DNA of 64,000 bases from Anaerosalibacter massiliensis (GTDB lineage: Bacteria; Bacillota; Clostridia; Tissierellales; Sporanaerobacteraceae): the NCBI GenBank assembly GCA_000751555.1, contig CCEZ01000049.1, forward strand, positions 310,001 to 374,000, given 5' to 3'. The notes below the pieces were generated by a model. The model was not told the DNA's origin, made no database searches, and was given only the letters and a program-made list of their open reading frames with translations. The translations under genes and the position numbers were made by a program. Position 1 is the first letter of the stretch, and each line of letters opens with the position of its first letter. Shown here in pieces: positions 19,032 to 27,700 of the stretch.

Positions 19032-20897
19032 CTAGGATCCTTTTCTAAAAAAATTATAGACTTCTTCTGCTGCAGTTTTATTCATGCCTTCCACATCTTT
19101 TAATTCTTCCATAGAAGCCTTTTTTATCCCTTCAATACTTCCAAAGGTTTTAAGAAGAGCTTTCTTTCTTTTATCCCCTATTCCTTTTATATCATCTAGT
19201 ACAGATTTAAATATTTTCTTACTTCTCAAACTTCTATGATAACTAATAGCAAACCTATGAGCCTCATCTTGGATTCTAGTAATAAACCTAAAAGTAGTAC
19301 TATTTTTTTCTAAAGATATTTCTTTATTTTTATATATAATTCCTCTTGTATTGTGGTGTTCATCTTTAACAAGACCGCACACAGGTATTTCTATATTCAT
19401 TTGAAAAAGTATTCTTTCTACTACATTGACTTGACCTTTGCCACCATCTATCATGATTAAGTCTGGAAAAACTGAAAATCCTTTTACTTTAATATTGTTT
19501 TCTTTTATTAATTCTTTTTCTTCTAATCCTCGTCTAAATCTTCTTTTTATAACTTCTTCCATACTAGCATAATCATCAGGACCAATGACTGTCTTTATTT
19601 TAAATCTTCTATAGTCACTCTTTTTAGGTACACCTTTTTCAAATACCACCATAGAACCTACTGGCTCTACTCCTTGAATATTAGATATATCAAATGCTTC
19701 AATTCTAAAAGGTACTTCATCTAAGTCCATAACTCTAGCTAATTCCTCTAATGGCTCTTCCTCTTCCCTTTTTCTTATTATAACACTTTGATCATACTGA
19801 TTTAAAGTATCTATTGCATTTTTTCTTACCATTTCCATTAATCTACTCTTTTCTCCCCTTTTAGGGATTCTAATGGAAACTCTAGATCCTCTTTTTTCAC
19901 TGAGCCACTTAGAAACTACATCTATATCTTCAAAATCTTCTTCTATAAATATTTCCTTTGGCACATAGGCAGTACCTAAATAAAATTGTTTTATAAATGA
20001 ACTTAAAATCTCTGCTCTTTCTGTATTCTCTACATTTGAAATGAAAAAATGTTCCCTTCCCATAATTTTGCCATTTCTTATGAAAAATACTTGAATACAA
20101 ATATTTTCAACTCCTCTTGCCATTCCTATTATATCTTGGTCAGTTAAATTATTTGTAGAAACAATTTTTTGTTTTTCAAGAATCACTCTCAAGGAGTTGA
20201 TTTGATCCCTATATTTTGCTGCATTTTCAAAATCTAAATTTTTAGCCGCTTCTTCCATTTTATTTTCTATGACTTCTACAAGTTTTTCTTCCCTTCCATT
20301 TAAAAACATGATTATTTCATCAATCATTTCCATATATTTGTTTTCATCTACATTTCCTTGACAAGGTGCTAAACATCTTCCTATATAATAGTTAAGGCAA
20401 GGTCTATTTATGACTTTAGTTCCATCAAGCTTTAGTTTACAAGTTCTAATTGGATAAAGAGTCCTAATTATATCTAATGTATCATTTACTGCATATCCAC
20501 TTGGATAAGGGCCAAAATATTTAGCTCCATCTTTTAATATTTTTCTAGTTTTTATAACTCTAGAGTATTTCTCATTAGTAGTTATTTTTATATAAGGATA
20601 TTGTTTATCATCCCTTAGAAGAACATTGTATTTAGGTTTATGTTTTTTAATCAAATTTGCTTCCAAAATTAAAGCTTCTACCTCATTGTCCACTATTATA
20701 TATTCAAACTCACTAATATTTTTAACCATGGTTCTTACTTTTAAAGTATTATTTCTTGAAGACTGAAAATATTGTCTAACTCTTTTCTTTAGAGAAATAG
20801 CTTTTCCTACATATATTACTTCCCCATTTTCATTCTTCATTATATATACTCCTGGTTTATCAGGCAATTTTTTCAGTTCTTCATCTATATTAAACAT
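19032..20897 (-). CDS. uvrC: Excinuclease ABC subunit C
   Basis: A 621-residue nucleotide excision repair nuclease that makes both incisions with UvrAB. Order of parts: GIY-YIG domain (KPGVYIMKNENGEVIYVGKA), a cysteine cluster (CKLKLDG...RPCLNYYIGRCLAPCQG), a UVR motif near residues 200-235 (AAKNLDFENAAKYRDQI), the RNase H-like C-terminal nuclease (IEAFDISNIQGVEPVGSMVV; PDLIMIDGGKGQVN) and the final helix-hairpin-helix pair (LDDIKGIGDKRKKALLKTFG). All key parts are present and length is normal. It is divergent from the next plus-strand gene. Confidence 0.97.
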   Translation of the reverse strand: MFNIDEELKKLPDKPGVYIMKNENGEVIYVGKAISLKKRVRQYFQSSRNNTLKVRTMVKNISEFEYIIVDNEVEALILEANLIKKHKPKYNVLLRDDKQYPYIKITTNEKYSRVIKTRKILKDGAKYFGPYPSGYAVNDTLDIIRTLYPIRTCKLKLDGTKVINRPCLNYYIGRCLAPCQGNVDENKYMEMIDEIIMFLNGREEKLVEVIENKMEEAAKNLDFENAAKYRDQINSLRVILEKQKIVSTNNLTDQDIIGMARGVENICIQVFFIRNGKIMGREHFFISNVENTERAEILSSFIKQFYLGTAYVPKEIFIEEDFEDIDVVSKWLSEKRGSRVSIRIPKRGEKSRLMEMVRKNAIDTLNQYDQSVIIRKREEEEPLEELARVMDLDEVPFRIEAFDISNIQGVEPVGSMVVFEKGVPKKSDYRRFKIKTVIGPDDYASMEEVIKRRFRRGLEEKELIKENNIKVKGFSVFPDLIMIDGGKGQVNVVERILFQMNIEIPVCGLVKDEHHNTRGIIYKNKEISLEKNSTTFRFITRIQDEAHRFAISYHRSLRSKKIFKSVLDDIKGIGDKRKKALLKTFGSIEGIKKASMEELKDVEGMNKTAAEEVYNFFRKGS

Positions 20898-21017
20898 AAA
20901 ACCACCTTTCTAAAATAACATCATTTAGGTATATTATTATAATACCATAAACAATTTGAAGTACAATATTCTATAAGATATAATATAAATAATTAGAATA
21001 TTTTAGGAGGTTTCCAA

Positions 21018-21701
21018 ATGAAGACAATGAAAAAGTCCATGGCTTTTTTCCTATCTTTTATAGTTACTGTCATATTTATTACATTTTTTACAATACTTTT
21101 AGACCCTATACTTAAGGATATATCAAAGCCTTCAATTAAAAACACAATACTACCCTTTCTCTTATCCTTAGGACTTATATTTTTTATGTTTTTTCAAGGA
21201 TTTTTAAAATGGAATTGGAATAAAAAAATATTGAAGAAAAATAAAGAACTCATAAGAGTTAAAGGAGACAATTTCACAAAAACGGAAAAGTTATGGATTT
21301 ATATATTTTTAATATTTATATATTTTGGACAAGTATTTAAAGAATTATTCTTTACATCTATTACAATAGAAAAAATATTACTTTTTGTATCCTTCTTTAT
21401 TATAGTACATTTTCTATTAAAATTTTCAGAAAAGACTATGGAAATTATATTATTAAAAAATGGAGTTATGATCACAGGATTAGATTTAAGGGTAGATATA
21501 CCTTTAGGACAACCTCTTAATAATCCTACAGGTTTTTATCCATATGCAAATATAGATGGATACATTCCACTACAAGATAAGATGGAACTCTTTCTAGAGC
21601 TAGAGCAGGGAAAAATAACAGTACATACTAAAGGCAAAGAAAGAAGTCAAATTTTATATATACTTAAGGAAAATGGAGTGGAAAAGAGAAAATATGTATA
21701 G
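21018..21701 (+). CDS. Membrane protein of unknown function, four TM segments
   Basis: A 227-residue protein with four hydrophobic segments (residues about 10-32, 42-62, 90-110 and 115-135) and a soluble C-terminal part of about 90 residues. That part contains DLRVDIPLGQPLNNPTGFYP and ends KENGVEKRKYV. I do not recognise a family. It has a strong AGGAGG site, diverges from uvrC and is followed by two small membrane protein genes (one broken) on the same strand, which may form one transcript. Confidence 0.7.
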   Translation: MKTMKKSMAFFLSFIVTVIFITFFTILLDPILKDISKPSIKNTILPFLLSLGLIFFMFFQGFLKWNWNKKILKKNKELIRVKGDNFTKTEKLWIYIFLIFIYFGQVFKELFFTSITIEKILLFVSFFIIVHFLLKFSEKTMEIILLKNGVMITGLDLRVDIPLGQPLNNPTGFYPYANIDGYIPLQDKMELFLELEQGKITVHTKGKERSQILYILKENGVEKRKYV

Positions 21702-21718
21702 GAAATAGGTGATCTAAT

Positions 21719-21931
21719 ATTACTCCAATTATTTTATTATTTATTATCGGTATAATAGTTGCTATGATAGGCGTAATTTATAATATTGAAGCAAATATTT
21801 ACGTAACATCTAAAAAAAGCCACGATGAAAAAGAAAAAACAAGGTAGAACTTAGTCAAATTAGCTAAGTTTCAATATGTTTTAATTGCAGTATGTTTATT
21901 GTTATTTCTCTATTTTAAATATATTTGCTAG
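21719..21931 (+). pseudogene. Small two-helix membrane protein interrupted by an in-frame TAG
   Basis: After AGGTGA the frame beginning at an ATT codon (21719) encodes ITPIILLFIIGIIVAMIGVI and then YNIEANIYVTSKKSHDEKEK. It hits TAG at 21845-21847 and continues in the same frame as NLVKLAKFQYVLIAVCLLLF to a TAG at 21929. The layout (helix, charged loop, helix, about 70 residues) matches that of the intact neighbour at 21943-22152. This suggests a paralogue broken by one stop codon. It has no ATG, so a start mutation is also possible. It could instead be a 42-residue single-helix protein. Confidence 0.5.
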
Positions 21932-21942
21932 GAAGGTCTATA

Positions 21943-22152
21943 GTGATAATGAAAAAAATTATTTTAGGTATTGGACTTACCTTTGGATTACTTTCCATGA
22001 GCTTTCGAGCTAGCTACAATTTAAAAAGAGATAGGAATGTACTCTTAAATAAAAAGAAAGAGAAGTTTTTTTATAAGATATTAAAATATCAAGTTATATT
22101 TGGAATAATAGGAGCAATATTTTTATTTACTGCCATGGTCTTATATTGCTAA
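21943..22152 (+). CDS. Small two-helix membrane protein
   Basis: About 69 residues. Two hydrophobic segments (KKIILGIGLTFGLLSMSFRA and VIFGIIGAIFLFTAMVLYC) flank a lysine/arginine-rich loop, so the loop is probably cytoplasmic. I start at GTG 21943, six bases after AGGAAGG; ATG 21949 is the alternative. It resembles the broken frame just upstream in length and layout. Function unknown. Confidence 0.55.
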   Translation: MIMKKIILGIGLTFGLLSMSFRASYNLKRDRNVLLNKKKEKFFYKILKYQVIFGIIGAIFLFTAMVLYC

Positions 22153-22177
22153 TAAATAAAACATATATATATTCATT

Positions 22178-22220
22178 AGGGTATAATAGCACACCTCTTT
22201 AGAAGTATGTTATATACCCT
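22178..22220. terminator. Probable two-way terminator between convergent small genes
   Basis: AGGGTATA and TATACCCT flank an imperfect hairpin, followed on the plus side by GATTTTATT. It separates the plus-strand small membrane gene from the minus-strand gene at 22266-22433. Confidence 0.5.
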
Positions 22221-22265
22221 GATTTTATTGATAAAACTAAGATTAAATAAATCCTAATATGTATA

Positions 22266-22433
22266 CTAAATCATGCCTGCTAATAATAAACTGGCCAATA
22301 ATATAATTGCATTTGAAATTAAATTTATATTTTTATCTCCAGGAAGCAATTCAGCTAAAAAATAGTTTATTTTAGTTAATACTAAATAAGATATTATAAA
22401 AATCATAATAAAAGTAAAAATTCTAACTGACAT
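22266..22433 (-). CDS. Very small membrane protein, 55 residues
   Basis: A reading frame starting MSVRIFTFIMIFIISYLVLT and ending ILLASLLLAGMI, with an AGGTGATG ribosome site five bases before ATG. Two hydrophobic segments flank a short polar loop (LLPGDKNINL). The good ribosome site and the hydrophobic pattern argue that it is real. No family recognised. It lies 75 bases downstream of the 165-residue gene on the same strand. Confidence 0.5.
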   Translation of the reverse strand: MSVRIFTFIMIFIISYLVLTKINYFLAELLPGDKNINLISNAIILLASLLLAGMI

Positions 22434-22508
22434 ATTTCATCACCTACCATAAAATTTATTTCAGCTTTCGTAAATTTATAAATAGTGGCAAAATAAAAGA
22501 TATCAATA

Positions 22509-23006
22509 TTAATATCTTTCAAATAATTCTAATACATTATCGTCTTTCATTTGTACACTACAGTATTTATTATTAATTTTAACTATGTAATAATCCCCTT
22601 TGATTTTAAATGTTAAATTCCTTAAATCTTCAGCTGAATTTTCTTTTTCAATATTTTTTGATAGTTTTAAAATTTCTTCTGTCATTATTAATGAACCATT
22701 CTTATGGAATTTAATCTTGAAAGAAGGCTCAGATTTATCTACATATTTATCTATTTTCTTTTTATTTATATCAACATTCCAGAGAGGATAAAAATTCCTC
22801 ACTATATCTCCTACATCCTCTTTATCTTCAAATATCATATTATTACCTTCATAACCTATTACCTCAATCTTATCTACTTCATGTAACCCTTCTAGCAAAT
22901 CTATCCATTTTTCTATTTTCTTATTTCTAATAATACTTTTGGTAGATATTAAAATACTAATTAACAATATTATAATTAAAACTTTATTTGGTTTATTGTT
23001 TTTCAT
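22509..23006 (-). CDS. Membrane-anchored or secreted protein of unknown function
   Basis: 165 residues with one N-terminal hydrophobic segment (VLIIILLISILISTKSIIRN) after a lysine-rich start, so a signal anchor is likely. The outer part has KIEVIGYEGNNMIFEDKED and a pattern of beta strands ending YYIVKINNKYCSVQMKDDNV. It has an AAGGGGG site. It lies 102 bases downstream of the 305-residue secreted protein and is separated from it by a perfect palindrome. No family recognised. Confidence 0.6.
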   Translation of the reverse strand: MKNNKPNKVLIIILLISILISTKSIIRNKKIEKWIDLLEGLHEVDKIEVIGYEGNNMIFEDKEDVGDIVRNFYPLWNVDINKKKIDKYVDKSEPSFKIKFHKNGSLIMTEEILKLSKNIEKENSAEDLRNLTFKIKGDYYIVKINNKYCSVQMKDDNVLELFERY

Positions 23007-23052
23007 TTTTGACCCCCTTATAATTTAACTCAAAAACAAAATTATATTTTTT

Positions 23053-23090
23053 AAGTATAACTCATAGTTATATAACTATGAGTTATACTT
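23053..23090. repeat. Perfect 38-base palindrome
   Basis: AAGTATAACTCATAGTTAT followed at once by its exact complement. On the minus strand it lies after the 305-residue gene but is followed by A residues instead of T, so it is not a normal terminator. It may be an operator for the next gene or an mRNA-end structure. Confidence 0.7.
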
Positions 23091-23108
23091 AATTAAATAC
23101 ATTAAACT

Positions 23109-24026
23109 TTAATTAAACTTAATATAATTATCTATACCTTTTTTCAACAAACTATAATTATCATTATAATCATGGTCGGCTATTGTATCTTTATGCAAGA
23201 TTACTATATCTTTATCTCCTACAATAGCTCTATTTTTTTCTGTTTTTCCTGCTCTATAGGGATAACTATTACCTACATTTACAGTTTTATTATAGTGTAC
23301 ATTTGCTACAAATTCTCTTACCATAATATCTTCTACAACACCATATACTCCAGAACCTAGACTAACAAGGGTAAGAACTGCAGCTACTGCACTCATTGGA
23401 ATTGAAATTAATGCTGCTATTGCGCCTGCTGTTGTCCCTGCATATACAAGCCAATCGTGGTACCTATATATTTCAAAATTCTTACTTTCATATAACTTAG
23501 CAGTTAATCCACGCTCTGTTAAGCTTTCTAAATATTTATTTCTATAAGGTTCACCATATTTATCTACCAATCCTCCTCTAATAAGCATAATATCATTATT
23601 AGCAATTTCTGCATGATGCTCATCTTTTATCAAGTTAGTGTAATCTTCAGGTATAAATACTTTTTTATTTAATTCTATATGTTCTTCTAATATATTTTCT
23701 CTAATTTCTTTAAAATCTGTTACATAATCTTTTTCAATTCTATTATTCAGCATCGTTGAATTAATAATACTAGGGTTAGATTTGTCTTTCATATTAACCT
23801 CAACGTCTCCATTAGAATTTCGAGAAATAGACAAGGTAAATTTGTTATTGTCTTCATAATAATAATAGGTATTACCAATTTTACTTATTTCTTTAATAGT
23901 TTTTCCATCCTTTTTTACACATTCAATAACTTTCAATTTAGAATTCTCATTAGCAAACACATTTGAATTTGTTACAACTAAAATCGCACAAATTAACAGT
24001 AATGATACTATTCTTTTAGTTTCCAT
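23109..24026 (-). CDS. Secreted protein of unknown function downstream of riboswitch 1
   Basis: A 305-residue protein with a clear signal peptide (KRIVSLLLICAILVVTNSNV, then FANEN). A long hydrophobic glycine/alanine-rich stretch lies near residues 196-232 (TTAGAIAALISIPMSAVAAV followed by LTLVSLGSGVYGVV). This would insert in a membrane or form helical hairpins, as in some bacteriocin-like proteins. I recognise no family and do not assign one. The ribosome site is AGGAGG. It is the first gene downstream of a cobalamin-type riboswitch, though about 250 bases separate them. Confidence 0.65.
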   Translation of the reverse strand: METKRIVSLLLICAILVVTNSNVFANENSKLKVIECVKKDGKTIKEISKIGNTYYYYEDNNKFTLSISRNSNGDVEVNMKDKSNPSIINSTMLNNRIEKDYVTDFKEIRENILEEHIELNKKVFIPEDYTNLIKDEHHAEIANNDIMLIRGGLVDKYGEPYRNKYLESLTERGLTAKLYESKNFEIYRYHDWLVYAGTTAGAIAALISIPMSAVAAVLTLVSLGSGVYGVVEDIMVREFVANVHYNKTVNVGNSYPYRAGKTEKNRAIVGDKDIVILHKDTIADHDYNDNYSLLKKGIDNYIKFN

Positions 24027-24274
24027 TATTATACCTCCTATATAATAAATTAACCTACTCCCAAATAGTGATAACTATAAATTTGACTTGATTTTATCGC
24101 CATCCCCCCTCATATTATTGATATTTGAATACAATTAAATTTACTCACTCCTTTCAAATTTCTATCTTAATTAAATATTTTAATTTTCTTTTATCTAATT
24201 AATAACTATTTTTTAATCTTCATATTTTATAAAAATAGAACAAAATATAATTTTTCAAGTAAATAAATAAACAA
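24027..24274 (-). other. Spacer between riboswitch 1 and the 305-residue gene
   Basis: About 250 bases of AT-rich sequence. It contains isolated ribosome-site-like strings (AAAGGAG, AGGGGGG) but only frames under 20 codons, so I call no gene. The other leaders in this cluster sit 24-45 bases from their gene, so this spacer may be the remnant of a lost small gene. Confidence 0.4.
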
Positions 24275-24525
24275 AAATAGCTTCTGTCATAAGTGAATAA
24301 ACACTTCCGACAGAAGCTCTATATATGCTGTAGAACTTTACTTCAAACTAACCTGTATACGGAGTTAGTCTCTGTTATCAAAGAATCTGTTTCCGACTTA
24401 ATTATGAATTATTATCATAATTTCACGGTAGCGCATCTGTTCAAGACTTGCACCTGATTCCAGAAAGATAACAATATATGTTATCTTGTTAAATATAATG
24501 TATTTTAACTTTCTTTGATTTCAAG
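24275..24525 (-). promoter_or_regulatory. Cobalamin riboswitch 1 (class II-like) with terminator
   Basis: Read on the minus strand: TTCTTTGAT (P1), GGAATCAGGTGCAAGTC and AGATGCGCTACCG (conserved core and L5), a short variable stem, AAGTCGGAAAC, ATCAAAGAA (P1 closing strand), then a P13 hairpin whose loop has CGTAT, able to pair with ATGCG of L5. The terminator stem is AGCTTCTGTC / GACAGAAGCT (24279-24318) with a T-rich tail. The core lacks the long P8-P12 arm, as in class II RNAs. Ligand binding is expected to end transcription. Confidence 0.88.
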
Positions 24526-24596
24526 TTCAATTATCAAAATACAATATAAAAAAATATTTCTTCCTTAATTTTATAAAATAATATCCACATGAATAA

Positions 24597-24625
24597 ATGA
24601 TATCATACCTTAATCTAGAAATCAA
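24597..24625 (-). promoter_or_regulatory. Promoter of riboswitch 1
   Basis: On the minus strand TTGATT (24620-24625), a 17-base spacer and TATCAT (24597-24602) with TG one base upstream (extended -10). Transcription would start about 70 bases before the aptamer. Confidence 0.55.
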
Positions 24626-24699
24626 ACCAAATAATTCATTTTACTATATAACTTTTGATTTTACTTAGACTTTAATACATGCCATGACATAGCAAATGC

Positions 24700-24740
24700 A
24701 AATATATTCCTGCCTTCTTTTTGAAAGCAGGAATATATTT
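24700..24740 (-). terminator. Terminator after the 1588-residue LPXTG gene
   Basis: A 14-base-pair inverted repeat, AAATATATTCCTGC / GCAGGAATATATTT, with a 13-base loop, 17 bases beyond the stop codon. The T tract is short. Confidence 0.7.
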
Positions 24741-24756
24741 ATACTTACTCATTTCC

Positions 24757-27700
24757 CTATTTATCTTGATGAGTATTCTTAGCTAATTTAAAATGCTTTT
24801 TGCTTAGTAAAAGTAATCCTACCAATAATATAGCTATACCTACATATTTAACTTTATCACTTGTTCCAGTAGCTGGTAATTTTCTCTTTCCTTTATTGTT
24901 TATATTTTTATCCCTATCATTTATGTCTATTACTTTGCCATTGCTTCCTCCTGTTTTGTCACCATCTGGATCAATCTTTGGAGGTTTGTTATTATCATCC
25001 TTTGTATCTTTATTGTCATTATCTGGAGCTATATCTTCATCTAATTCATTTTTAGTTTCATCTAATATACCTTTTAATCTTATTACCTCAGAATCTTTTC
25101 TAAGTTCTTCTGACATATTGTTATATGCATTTTCTGCTTCCTTTACAGCCTTAATATTTTCTTTTGTTGCTGGCTTGGAAATTTCTCCAATATCCTCTAC
25201 TAAGTTCTTAAAGTTTTCAATCTCTAATTCTTTAATCTTTTTTTCTACTGCTTCAAGTTTTTTCACATCTACTAATTTCTTTTGATCATCTGTTAAAGCT
25301 TCATAAGCTTTTCTTGTAGCTTTGACAGCCTCTTTATTTTCATTTGTAAATTTATCTAGTTTTAAGCTTTCTATCTGTTTCGTTACTTTGTCAGCTGCTT
25401 TTTTGTTTTTCTCTTTTTCTTTATCTTTTTCTATAGCCTCTAGTTCAACTATTTTATCTTCTACTTTAATAAGCTTATCAACATTAGATACTAGTTTTCT
25501 TTGTTCTGCTGTCAATTCATCATAAGCTTTTCTTACTTCTTCTACTTTTCCTTTATCATTTAGCGTTAATTTATCTATTTTTGGAAGTTTAGATATCATA
25601 TTTTCTACTTCTTTTATAATTTTTTCATCTGCTTTTTTCATTGAAGTATCTAATAATTTAACACATTCTTCAAGTTCTTCATCTGAAACTACTACTCTTT
25701 GAACAGCTTTATAGGAATAGTCATAGGCCTTTTTAAAATCTGGATCTTTTAATAACTCTCCTTTATCTGGTCTTCCATTTATCTCGGCAATTTTTTTAGT
25801 TAGTGTAGTTTTATCTCCAACAGGAAGTGGTGGTGTTCCTTCTGGAAAATCTTGACCTAAATCAGCACCATATCCCCAAAGAGTAAAATGAACTCTAAAT
25901 ACATCTCCATCTTTAGGAGTATAAGCATTCATCCCTACATTTGGAAGTACATTGTTTATAGAATACATCCATCCAGACATAGAACTATAATCAAATTCAC
26001 CTAATTGGCCTGGCTCATTTAATTCACCATGGAATGATTGTCCATTAGTTGGATTCTCTTCTATCATACTTAACAATTCTTCTGGAATATTTACTTCTCC
26101 TTCATCTGCTCCTTTTATAGCTTCTACATAATCATACTTTCCAACTACATTTTCTTTTTCAAGAATACGGTCAAGTATATCTCTACAATTTTCTCCCTTA
26201 TAGATTAGTACTTCCATAGGTTCCGTAAAATATCCTAATCCTAAGGTAAATCTTTCTAATGCAAATGTAATAGTACCAACATACTCATCATCTTCTGATT
26301 CTAATTCTTTAATAGTTCTTTCAGCTTCTTCTAAAATATCTAGATTTTCAGCTCCTACTTTTTCTTTTTGTTTGCTATCTAATACATCATAGGACTTTCT
26401 TGTAGCTTCTACTGCTGGTTTATCTTCTAATGTTATAGACTTTGGCAATGCTTTTATTGCATTTATAACTGATTCTACTTCTTTATCATAAGAATTCTCA
26501 TTTATTTTTTCTATTGCTTTATCTAAAATAGCTTTAGCTGTAATAACTCCTGAATCTTTTTTAAGTTCTTCGGACATATTATTATATGCATTTTCTGCTT
26601 TTTCTACATCTTTAATATTTTCTTCTGTAGGTGGACTTGAAATATCTCCAATGACTTCTACTAAAGATTTAAAATTCTTAATCTCTAATTCATTCATTTT
26701 CTTTTCTGATTCTTCAAGTTTTGCAATGTCTACTAGTTTCTTCTGCTCTTCTGTTAATAATTTATAAGCTTTTCTTGCCTTAATAACAGCTTCTTTGTTT
26801 TCATTTGTAAACTTATCTAATTTCAATTCATCAACTAATTTATTTACTCTATCTGCAGCTTCTTTATCTGGATTTTCTATTACTTTTTGTTCTATATCTT
26901 CTAAATGTTTTATTGTAGATTCCCTCATAGAATCACGTTGACGGTCTGTTAATTTACTTCCTGGTCCATTATAAGCATCTCTTGCAGCTAATACTTCTTC
27001 AGGAGTACTATTTTCCATTAAGGATAATATTTGATTGTTTACTGTTACTGTTGAAGTTTTAAGCCCTAATGTATCTTCTAAATCTCTGCAATCAAATATA
27101 TGGGTTCGTCCTTCATATGCTCTTACGACTGAATCAAATCCTCTAATTATTTGTCCTATTTCATAGGTACCATTAAAAGTTTTTTCATCAAAATTAAAAT
27201 ATTGTCCTTTAAGATAAGATTCTACTATAGTATTTCCATTTTTTATAAATGCAGAATCAAAAGGATCGAGTCCTGCCATACTTATATTCATAAATACTTG
27301 AGCATTTGTCCAGGGGTTATAAAAGTCTCCTGCAAAACCTCCCCAAAAAGTTCCTTCAGCAGTCTGATGCTCTGAAAAGGCCTTTTTCATAAGTTGTACT
27401 GCCTCTGTTACATCTTCATATCCTTCTTTTTCATTAAATGGTAAGCAAGGTTGATATGCCATAACAACCATATCAGCTGCACTTCCGCCATTTTTTTCTT
27501 TTAAAGTCTTTGCTTGGTCATGTATCATTTTCTCATCTTTTTCTTTTATTTTTTTACTCATTTCTTTATCCTTAGGATAGAAATCAGTATAATAATCTTG
27601 AGAATGACGAGCATAGTAACTATATTGAGATGAGAAAAACCCTGACATTTGTCTACCAGGCTTTGTTAATGAACCTAATAGATCCCAATCTTCAATATCA

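Noticed and set aside
21719-21931. TAG in the small membrane gene as pyrrolysine or other recoding
   Set aside because: No recoding element or pyl genes are seen; a simple nonsense change in a paralogue is the plainer reading.
24027-24274. Short reading frames after AAAGGAG and AGGGGGG in the riboswitch 1 spacer
   Set aside because: All are under 20 codons with no hydrophobic or conserved pattern, so I do not call a gene.
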